64,000 bases of DNA, from NCBI GenBank assembly GCA_020635815.1, contig JACJZB010000009.1, positions 1-64,000 of the forward strand. Reading direction: 5' to 3'. The notes below the pieces were generated by a model. That model had not been told where the DNA came from. It did not search any database and worked only from the letters and a program-made list of their open reading frames with translations. The stretch's first letter is position 1. Every line of letters starts with the position of its first letter. This DNA is from Flavobacteriales bacterium. Lineage in GTDB: Bacteria > Bacteroidota > Bacteroidia > Flavobacteriales_E > Vicingaceae. Shown here piece by piece: positions 17,584 through 24,910 of the stretch. The position numbers and the translations under genes were made by a program.

Positions 17584-20280
17584 TTAAAAATCTCCATCTT
17601 CCTCAAACTCTTCCTCATCAGGTTGAGCAATTTTATCAATAAATTTGCCTAGTCCTTTTTTCTCTTTTTTTGGTTTTTCTTCTTTCTTTTTACTTCCAAC
17701 CTCCGACTTCTGACTTCCGGCTTCTGACTTCTTACTTTCTTCTTCCTCTTCCCACTCAATTTGTAACCCTGAATCTTTTGGCTTATCATTGGTTGGTTCG
17801 TTTAGAGTAGTATCTTTTTTAAACCAACCAAATTCATTGTTTAGTAATTGTTTAACGGTCTTCTTTTCTTCTTTTAAGTCTTGTTTCCATTTCTCTTTTA
17901 CCCCTTTAGAATCGTAACCTATTTTATAATCATCTACAGTTCCAGTCATTCTTAAATATAAACTCATCTTTCCTTCTCTATCATCTTCAATGTAACCAAA
18001 TTCAGAATTTTCTTTTTTCTTTGATTTTGCTTTACGCCACAAAACATCACTTAATAGCACCCTAAACTGGTAATCAATTTTATTATCAAAACTATGTGTT
18101 CCTGCAACGTCAACATCTAAAGCTGAAGAACGAATAAAGGTTTTAGGAATAGTAATTACTTGGTCTTTAATCTCAATTTGAGTGGTTAAGTTGTTGAATT
18201 TGATATGTTGAAGTTCTTCTACTTCAATATATTTACTCATGGCCAAGATAGGTTTATAGTCAATTAACTCTCCTTTTTTAATTGATAAATCGGCTAAAAC
18301 GTAAAGCATATCTCGATTTAGGTTTAAATGACTATCCCATAAGGAAGCAAATTGGATAGTGGATGTAGCTATACCTTTAATGTTTTCTTGTACAAAATAA
18401 TTTTGACCAAAGTTTTCAAACTCGTAGAAAAGCTGATTGACATCAATATCATCTATTTGAGCATTACTTGTCATAGTGATTCTATTCTCTCTAGAAGCAT
18501 CTAACACAAAGTTCGCATCATGTATTGTTCCTTTTAAGGCATTAAAACTTACATTAGAAGCAGTTAAAATACTATTACTCATGTTGAGTTGGCCTTTTAC
18601 GTTTGTTGCTTTAAAACGTCTAAAAGTAAATGTATCGATAGCAGAAATACATTTAAACGTAATATTTTTAGGCAAGCTTAAGGTGTAAATAGAATCTTTA
18701 ATTGCCTTTTCATCTTTAAGCAGTAATTCATCTAAAGCTAATTTTGAAGCTTCAATTTTACCATAAACAGTTAGAGGTTCATTTTCTAAAAATAAAAACG
18801 CTAAAAGGTTATTAAATTTTCCTTCTACATTAAATCTATTTGCGTTTAGTTTTCCGTTTAAAGAATCTATTTCAATATTATTATTGTTAAATTGAAAAGC
18901 ACCATTAAGTTTCTCAAATTTTATAGGATGATTTACCAATTTAAAATCTGAATTTTTAAGTTGCGCATTTCCTTTTGCATTTAACTTTTGCAAATCTTTA
19001 GCTTGAATATTATTTAATTCTTTAATGTAACCCGAGTAGTTAATGTTTATTTGGAGTTGTCCTGTTGCGGTTTCCAAGGTGTCAATTTTAAAAAAGTATT
19101 TGGCTTGATTTAAATCAATATTAGCTTCAGAATTAAATTCAATATAAGGGTTTTCAAAGTTTGTAATGGTGTAATTTCCTGCAATTTTACCTGCACCAAA
19201 AACAGAGTTAAATTCTGATAAAGAAAGTTTAGTAGTATTATTTTTATTGCCTTTTCCGTTACTAAAGCTCCCTTTTGTGTTAATGTTAGACAATGATATT
19301 TTAGAACTGCCTTCAGTTATTGTTCCGTTTTTAATTTCAAAATCGGCTTCTATTCCAGGGGTGTTCTGTGCTGAAAGTTCTCCAATAATCGTTGATTTAA
19401 AGCTAATAATACCTTTACTTTTATAAGTTAATAGTTTTTCTTTTTCTGATTCAGGTAGGAGCGAGAATACATCTTCAATCTGAATATTATTCCCGTTAAT
19501 TTTTAAGTTCAGGGTTGTACCATTTTCGGTTTCTTTTATATTTCCTTTTAAATCAAAAGATAGATTTTCAATGGCGAGTTCACCATTTTCTACTTCATAA
19601 AGTTTTTGTTCTTGGTTTACCGAAAATGAAGTATTAACTTTTATGGCTTTATCTTTCATTATCGATTGCCCACTTTCGTTAAATTGATGTACAAATAAAT
19701 TAGCAGTAGTGGTAAGTTTGTATTTTACAGCTGAAAAATCTCCGGTTAAATGAAGGCTGTTTGCTTCAATTGAGAAATCGAGGTTCTTATAATCGTTTAC
19801 GGTGTAAAGTGTAAAGTTTGTAAACTGTAAACTATTTAAAGCCAGATTAAAATCATTGGCAGAACTATCAGGAACTTCTTTCCATACTTGGTAATTGTTA
19901 TTTCCTTTTTTAGCAATCTTAATATTTAATAATCCGTTTTCAACATGAATCTTTTTAATGATGTAATTTTTATTAATTATGTCGATAATGTTGAATTGTA
20001 AGTAAACAGATTGAGCAGAAAATAAAGTTCCTTTTTTCTCATTTTTGGTAACTTCTTCTGCCGTTACCGTTTCAAATTCTAAAGAAGCGTAAGGAAATTT
20101 TTTAAGAACTGAAAAGTTAATTCCCTTAACATCGATTTTAGTGTTTAAACGCTCATTTATTTTACTAAGCATATAGCTTTTTACATCATCTTCATAAATT
20201 GAAGATAACGTAATGCCAGTTCCTACTATGAGGATGATTAATACACTGAGGACGATTAAGATTCGTTTTACTAAACGCAT
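17584..20280 (-). CDS. AsmA-family protein
   Basis: The 898-residue protein begins with one membrane anchor (ILIVLSVLIILIVGTGITL) and continues as a long periplasmic beta-rich rod typical of AsmA/TamB-like bridge proteins, which are thought to move phospholipid between the inner and outer membranes. The N-terminal AsmA pattern (INERLNTKIDVKGINFSVL, then PYASLEFETV) is clear. The C-terminal 90 residues are low-complexity, rich in Lys, Glu and Ser. Part of that tail (about residues 848-863) is encoded by a tandem sequence resembling an intergenic simple repeat. It is first in an operon with the ABC genes and HutD. Confidence 0.85.
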   Translation of the reverse strand: MRLVKRILIVLSVLIILIVGTGITLSSIYEDDVKSYMLSKINERLNTKIDVKGINFSVLKKFPYASLEFETVTAEEVTKNEKKGTLFSAQSVYLQFNIIDIINKNYIIKKIHVENGLLNIKIAKKGNNNYQVWKEVPDSSANDFNLALNSLQFTNFTLYTVNDYKNLDFSIEANSLHLTGDFSAVKYKLTTTANLFVHQFNESGQSIMKDKAIKVNTSFSVNQEQKLYEVENGELAIENLSFDLKGNIKETENGTTLNLKINGNNIQIEDVFSLLPESEKEKLLTYKSKGIISFKSTIIGELSAQNTPGIEADFEIKNGTITEGSSKISLSNINTKGSFSNGKGNKNNTTKLSLSEFNSVFGAGKIAGNYTITNFENPYIEFNSEANIDLNQAKYFFKIDTLETATGQLQININYSGYIKELNNIQAKDLQKLNAKGNAQLKNSDFKLVNHPIKFEKLNGAFQFNNNNIEIDSLNGKLNANRFNVEGKFNNLLAFLFLENEPLTVYGKIEASKLALDELLLKDEKAIKDSIYTLSLPKNITFKCISAIDTFTFRRFKATNVKGQLNMSNSILTASNVSFNALKGTIHDANFVLDASRENRITMTSNAQIDDIDVNQLFYEFENFGQNYFVQENIKGIATSTIQFASLWDSHLNLNRDMLYVLADLSIKKGELIDYKPILAMSKYIEVEELQHIKFNNLTTQIEIKDQVITIPKTFIRSSALDVDVAGTHSFDNKIDYQFRVLLSDVLWRKAKSKKKENSEFGYIEDDREGKMSLYLRMTGTVDDYKIGYDSKGVKEKWKQDLKEEKKTVKQLLNNEFGWFKKDTTLNEPTNDKPKDSGLQIEWEEEEESKKSEAGSQKSEVGSKKKEEKPKKEKKGLGKFIDKIAQPDEEEFEEDGDF
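17692..17739. repeat. Degenerate 11-base tandem repeat inside the AsmA coding sequence
   Basis: The run contains CTCCGACTTCTGACTTCCGG and two further near-copies of the GACTTC(T/C) unit. Read in the AsmA frame it gives a KSEAGSQKSEVGSKK-type peptide. Such GACTTCCGACTTC runs are usually intergenic in this phylum (general knowledge). Confidence 0.6.
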
Positions 20281-20387
20281 AACACCATTAACGATAAAAT
20301 AACTTATCTATTTCAAAATTAGATGCGAAAAGGTGTGGATTTCACAAAAAGAAAAATAGTATTCAACAGTGAAGTATGAAAAAGATG

Positions 20388-21236
20388 TTAGGCCTTTTTA
20401 GTCATTTTCAAGAAAGCAACTTCTTCGTTGGTTAAATAACGCCATTGTCCACGAGCTAAATCTTTCTTAGTTAAATTCGCAAAAGAAACACGGTCAAGCT
20501 TCATTACTTTGTAGCCTAAGTGTTCCATCATTCGTTTAACAATTTTATTTTTATTGGAACGGATTTCAATGCCAATTACTTTTCTGTCATCACCTTTCCC
20601 AACAAAACTAGCCTCATCTGCCTTACTAAAACCACCTTCCAATTCAAATCCTTCAACTAACACATTCAAATCTCCTTGAGATACATTTTTGTCAGTTGTA
20701 ACTTGATAAATAGAAGTTACTCTTGTTAATCTTTTGGCTAAATCTAAATCGTTGGTAAACATTAAAACACCTGTAGAAGCTCTATCCATTTTATCAACTG
20801 CAGAAACAGCTTGTTTGTGTTTTCCTACTAGTTGTAAAGCTGTTTTTCTACCCAAAGCATCATTTGCTGAAGTAACAAAGTTTTTAGGCTTATTCATTAC
20901 CAAATACAACTTTTTTTCATGCTGTATAGTTTCTCCACCAACTGTAACTTTATCAGAAGGTTGAACTCTAACTCCCATTTCGGTAACCACTTTGTCATTT
21001 ATAGAAACCGCGCCAGACAAAATAATGGTATCAGCTTCTCGTCTTGAGCAAATACCAGCATTAGAAATAAAACGATTTAAACGCATACTTTCATCATTTG
21101 GGTCTCGTTTCACAACTGGTTTTTTAGGAGCATCTGTTTTCTTAGGTGCATAGGGTTTACTTTTAGAGGGTTTACGTTTAAATGTTTCCTTCTTTCCAGT
21201 AGTAGGTCGTTTTGAATTTCTTTTTGGTTTATCCAT
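20388..21236 (-). CDS. RsuA/RluF-family rRNA pseudouridine synthase
   Basis: The enzyme isomerises a uridine in rRNA. An unusual N-terminal 45-residue tail is rich in Lys, Arg and Pro. An S4 RNA-binding domain lies at about 51-97 (MRLNRFISNAGICSRREAD), and the catalytic domain carries the motif DKMDRASTGVLMFTND with catalytic Asp D151. This motif departs slightly from the common GRLDxxTxGLLLxTND. The GxQW-like ending ARGQWRYLTNEE agrees with RluF. The basic tail is common in Bacteroidota members and may help bind ribosomal RNA. The exact target site is not predictable. Confidence 0.88.
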   Translation of the reverse strand: MDKPKRNSKRPTTGKKETFKRKPSKSKPYAPKKTDAPKKPVVKRDPNDESMRLNRFISNAGICSRREADTIILSGAVSINDKVVTEMGVRVQPSDKVTVGGETIQHEKKLYLVMNKPKNFVTSANDALGRKTALQLVGKHKQAVSAVDKMDRASTGVLMFTNDLDLAKRLTRVTSIYQVTTDKNVSQGDLNVLVEGFELEGGFSKADEASFVGKGDDRKVIGIEIRSNKNKIVKRMMEHLGYKVMKLDRVSFANLTKKDLARGQWRYLTNEEVAFLKMTKKA

Positions 21237-21318
21237 TGTTTGGTTGCTAGTTATTGGTTGCTAGTTACAAGTTAATTTTTGATTAATACTTTTAACCTTG
21301 TACTTTATAAACTTCACT

Positions 21319-23358
21319 CTATCTAATCTCTCCTCCGTTGGCCATGGCTTTTTCAGGAGAAACAAAAGACAATTCTCCTTCGTTGTTTTCAGCCATTAAA
21401 ATCATTCCTTTTGATTCTATACCTCTAATTTTTCTAGGAGCTAAGTTCATTAATATTGAAACTTGTTTGCCAATAATATCTTCAGGGTTGTAATGCTCAG
21501 CAATACCAGAAACAACTGTCCTAACATCAATGCCTGTATCAACAGTTAACTTTAACAATTTATCAGCATCAGGATGTTTTTCGGCAGTTAAAATAGTAGC
21601 CGTTCTAATGTCAATTTTAGTAAAATCATCAAATGTAATTTCGTCTTTCATCGGTTTTGCTTTTGGATTAGATTGTTTTACTGTAGTAGCTTTCAGCTTT
21701 TCAATTTGAGCATCAATTGCTTCATCCTCAATTTTTTGAAAAAGCAGTTCAGCTGCATTTATTTGGTGTCCAGCTTTTAATTCTAGGCTATTGTTATTTA
21801 AAATAGAACGCAGTTTATTGCAAGTTTTTGGTAAAAAAGGATCAAAAACGAAACTTAAAGCATTACTAATTTGCAAAGCGATGTTCATAATTGTTTTAAC
21901 TCTTTCTTCGTCTGTTTTAATCAATTTCCATGGTTCTAAGTCAGCTAAGTATTTGTTCCCTAGTCGAGCAATATCCATAGCTTGAACTTGAGCATCTCTA
22001 AATTTAAATTCAGATAAAGATTTATCTATTTTACTTTTTGTGGTTTCAATAATTGTTAATGCAGTTTGATCAACTTCATTCAATTGTCCTGGTTCGGGAA
22101 CAATTCCGTTGTAGTATTTATGTGTTAAAACAACAGAACGGTTGATGAAGTTCCCTAAAATGGCAACTAACTCATTATTAACTCTTGCTTGATAATCTTT
22201 CCAAGTAAACTCACTATCTTTTGTTTCAGGAGCAATAGATGTTAAAACATAACGTAATTCATCTTGTCTTCCAGAGAAATCTTCTAAATATTCGTGTAAC
22301 CAAACTGCCCAATTTCTTGAAGTAGAAATTTTATCGCCTTCTAAGTTTAGAAATTCGTTGGCAGGTACATTGGTTGGTAAAATATAATCTCCTTGTTCTT
22401 TTAAAATAATCGGGAAAATAATTCCGTGGAAAACAATGTTGTCTTTTCCAATAAAATGAATCAATTCAGTTTTATCATTTTTCCAATAATCTTCCCAGTT
22501 TTTATTGTTGTCCGCAGCCCATTGTTTGGTTGCCGAAATATATCCAATAGGAGCATCGAACCATACGTACAATACTTTTCCTTCTCCACCTTCAACAGGT
22601 ACTTGAACTCCCCAATCTAAATCACGCGTAATTGAGCGAGGTTGTAATCCGTTATCAATCCAACTTTTACATTGCCCAATAACTTGTTTTCTCCATTCAT
22701 TAGGGTCGTGTTGTTGAACCCCATTTAATTTTCCTGTTTCAATCCACTCTTTTAACCACTCTTCGTGCTTGTTCATAGGTAAATACCAATGCGAAGTTTC
22801 TTTTAAAACAGGTGTTTTTCCACTTAAGGTAGATTTTGGATTTATTAAATCAGTAGCATTTAAACTACTTCCACATTTTTCACATTGGTCGCCATAAGCA
22901 CCTTCAGAACTACATTTAGGACAAGTTCCAGTAACGTACCTGTCGGCTAGAAATTGTTCATGTTCTTGGTCATAAAACTGTTCGCTCGTTTCTTGAATAA
23001 AAGAACCTTTATCGTTTAAATCTTTAAAAAATTGTGATGCAGTTTCGTGGTGTAATTTTGAAGAAGTTCTGTGGTAAATATCAAATTGAATCCCAAAATC
23101 ATGAAAAGCATTTTTAATAATTTCATGATTCGTATCAACGATATGTTGAGGTGTAGTATTTTCTTTTTTTGCTCTTAGTGTAATTGCAGCACCATGTTCA
23201 TCTGACCCACAAATAAAAGCAACATCTTCGCCTTTTCCTTTTAGGTATCTTACATAAATATCAGCAGGCAAGTAACACCCAGCAATATGTCCCAAATGTA
23301 AAGGGCCATTTGCATAAGGTAATGCTGCTGTAATGGTATATCTTTTAGCTTCTTTCAT
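21319..23358 (-). CDS. metG: Methionyl-tRNA synthetase
   Basis: The enzyme charges tRNA-Met. The class I HIGH motif appears as HLGH in YANGPLHLGHIAG (residues 15-27), and the KMSKS loop is KISTS at 343-347. A CPKC...CEKC zinc knuckle lies at about 146-165. The C-terminal 105 residues form a Trbp111/EMAP-like tRNA-binding domain (FTKIDIRTATILTAEKHPDADKL). The 679-residue length fits the dimeric, C-terminally extended MetG of bacteria. It runs divergently from the LD-carboxypeptidase gene. Confidence 0.97.
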   Translation of the reverse strand: MKEAKRYTITAALPYANGPLHLGHIAGCYLPADIYVRYLKGKGEDVAFICGSDEHGAAITLRAKKENTTPQHIVDTNHEIIKNAFHDFGIQFDIYHRTSSKLHHETASQFFKDLNDKGSFIQETSEQFYDQEHEQFLADRYVTGTCPKCSSEGAYGDQCEKCGSSLNATDLINPKSTLSGKTPVLKETSHWYLPMNKHEEWLKEWIETGKLNGVQQHDPNEWRKQVIGQCKSWIDNGLQPRSITRDLDWGVQVPVEGGEGKVLYVWFDAPIGYISATKQWAADNNKNWEDYWKNDKTELIHFIGKDNIVFHGIIFPIILKEQGDYILPTNVPANEFLNLEGDKISTSRNWAVWLHEYLEDFSGRQDELRYVLTSIAPETKDSEFTWKDYQARVNNELVAILGNFINRSVVLTHKYYNGIVPEPGQLNEVDQTALTIIETTKSKIDKSLSEFKFRDAQVQAMDIARLGNKYLADLEPWKLIKTDEERVKTIMNIALQISNALSFVFDPFLPKTCNKLRSILNNNSLELKAGHQINAAELLFQKIEDEAIDAQIEKLKATTVKQSNPKAKPMKDEITFDDFTKIDIRTATILTAEKHPDADKLLKLTVDTGIDVRTVVSGIAEHYNPEDIIGKQVSILMNLAPRKIRGIESKGMILMAENNEGELSFVSPEKAMANGGEIR

Positions 23359-23455
23359 TTAAATGTCAACTCAATTTGGTATTTTCGTTCTCTAATAATT
23401 GCCACTCGGGCACCAAGTAAATTCGTGCAAAGTTACATTTTATAACGTTTAAAAA

Positions 23456-24355
23456 ATGCAAAAACCGTCTAATTTAAAACAAGGAGATAAAGTTGCGTTA
23501 GTTTCTACTGCCCGTAAGCTTACAATGGAAGAATTACAATTGGGAGTTGATAAAATAAAAAGCTGGGGATTAGAACCTGTTTTGGGTAAAAACTTGTTTG
23601 CTGTTGACAATCAATTTGCAGGAACAACGGAAGAAAGAACTGCTGATTTTCAAGAAGCTTTAGATAACCCGGAAATAAAAGCAATTATTTGTGTAAGAGG
23701 TGGTTATGGAACGGTAAAAATTATTGATGAGTTAGATTTTACCCATTTTATAAAAGAACCGAAATGGATTTGTGGCTATAGTGATGTTACAGTTTTACAC
23801 AATCATATCAATCAAAATTTTGGTATTGAAACTTTACATTCGGCAATGCCTTTGGGTTTTAAAGACAACACAACCGAAGCTATAGAAAGTTTAAAAGAAA
23901 CATTGTTTGGTGAAACACTTACTTATAGTTGCGATGCTAATGAGTTAAATGTTTTAGGAGAAGCAGAAGGCGAATTGGTAGGTGGTAACTTATCAATTAT
24001 TTATAGTTTAACAGGAACAAAATCTCAACTGAATACCAAAGGTAAAATTTTATTTATTGAAGATTTGGATGAGTATTTATACCATGTAGATCGAATGATG
24101 ATGAATTTAGATAGAGCCGGTTTGTTAGCCAATTTAAATGGATTGGTTGTTGGCGGAATGACTGATATGAATGATAATTCAGTCCCTTACGGAAAAACTG
24201 CTAAAGAAATTATAATAGATACGGTTAAAAGATACAACTATCCTGTTTGTTTTGATATTCCTGCTGGACATTTAGATGATAACAGAGCTTTAATAATGGG
24301 AAGAAAAGTTCTTTTAAAAGTTACAGGAAGAGAAACAGAATTAGAGTTTAGCTAA
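23456..24355 (+). CDS. LD-carboxypeptidase, peptidase family S66
   Basis: The enzyme removes the terminal D-Ala from murein tetrapeptides during wall recycling. The catalytic triad is visible: S109 in GYSDVT, E202 in FIEDLDEY and H272 in PAGHLDDN. The length of 299 residues is usual. No signal peptide is seen, so it acts in the cytoplasm. The stop codon overlaps the yraN start (TAATG), indicating translational coupling. Confidence 0.93.
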   Translation: MQKPSNLKQGDKVALVSTARKLTMEELQLGVDKIKSWGLEPVLGKNLFAVDNQFAGTTEERTADFQEALDNPEIKAIICVRGGYGTVKIIDELDFTHFIKEPKWICGYSDVTVLHNHINQNFGIETLHSAMPLGFKDNTTEAIESLKETLFGETLTYSCDANELNVLGEAEGELVGGNLSIIYSLTGTKSQLNTKGKILFIEDLDEYLYHVDRMMMNLDRAGLLANLNGLVVGGMTDMNDNSVPYGKTAKEIIIDTVKRYNYPVCFDIPAGHLDDNRALIMGRKVLLKVTGRETELEFS

Positions 24356-24708
24356 TGGCACAACACAATCAATTAGGAAAACAAGGAGAAGGGTTGGCGG
24401 TTCAGTTTTTACAAAAACTAGGCTATACAATTATTGAAACCAATTGGCAAAAACATAAGTTTGAAATTGACATAATTGCTCAACACAATAACGAAATTGT
24501 TTTTGTTGAGGTAAAAACCAGAAGTACAGCTTATTTTGGAAAACCAGAAGAAGCAGTTACAAGGGCTAAGCAAAAACATTTAATTGAAGGCGCAGATTTT
24601 TATCTCCAAGAAAAAGAAATTGATTTAGAAGCTCGATTTGATGTGATTTCAGTTATAATTAATCATACAACTGAAATCAACCATATTAAAGAGGCTTTTA
24701 ATTATTAA
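24355..24708 (+). CDS. YraN family (UPF0102) endonuclease-like protein
   Basis: The 117-residue protein has the UPF0102 pattern: LGKQGEGLAVQFLQKLGY, then NWQKHKFEIDIIAQHNNEIVFVEVKTR, then KQKHLIEGADFYL. The fold is that of PD-(D/E)XK nucleases, with the E..D..EVK triad conserved. Cellular function is not established for the family. It begins within the stop of the S66 peptidase gene. Confidence 0.92.
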   Translation: MAQHNQLGKQGEGLAVQFLQKLGYTIIETNWQKHKFEIDIIAQHNNEIVFVEVKTRSTAYFGKPEEAVTRAKQKHLIEGADFYLQEKEIDLEARFDVISVIINHTTEINHIKEAFNY

Positions 24709-24734
24709 ATTTTTTTCAATATTTTTTTATAAAT

Positions 24735-24748
24735 CTAAATCGTTTAAA
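24735..24748. promoter_or_regulatory. Possible second LacI-type operator upstream of the lectin gene
   Basis: CTAAATCGTTTAAA matches the operators at 24895-24908 and 29408-29421 at its first eleven positions (CTAAATCGTTT), including the CG centre typical of LacI-family sites. The right half is degenerate, so this is weaker than the other two. Confidence 0.4.
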
Positions 24749-24894
24749 TTCTAAAAAATACTATTATAGTAGTGCTAAATTAATTTTACTATTGTGTATT
24801 TATTTTTTTAATGGTTAATTATTTCATAAGTTTGAACTCTAAATTAAGTTGTTAACTACTGTTATATAGGTAGTTATATTTTTTTATTTTAAAC

Positions 24895-24908
24895 CTAAAT
24901 CGTTTTAG
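24895..24908. promoter_or_regulatory. LacI-type operator in the leader of the lectin gene
   Basis: CTAAATCGTTTTAG is an imperfect palindrome around CG, identical over 14 bases to the site in the LacI/MFS intergenic region at 29408-29421. It ends three bases before the start codon. Shared control by the LacI protein encoded at 28341-29381 is inferred. Confidence 0.6.
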
Positions 24909-24910
24909 AT

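Noticed and set aside
21237..21290. GGTTGCTAGTTA tandem run upstream of the pseudouridine synthase gene as a regulatory site
   Set aside because: It looks like a short degenerate simple repeat common in this phylum; no palindrome or promoter match makes a regulatory role supportable.
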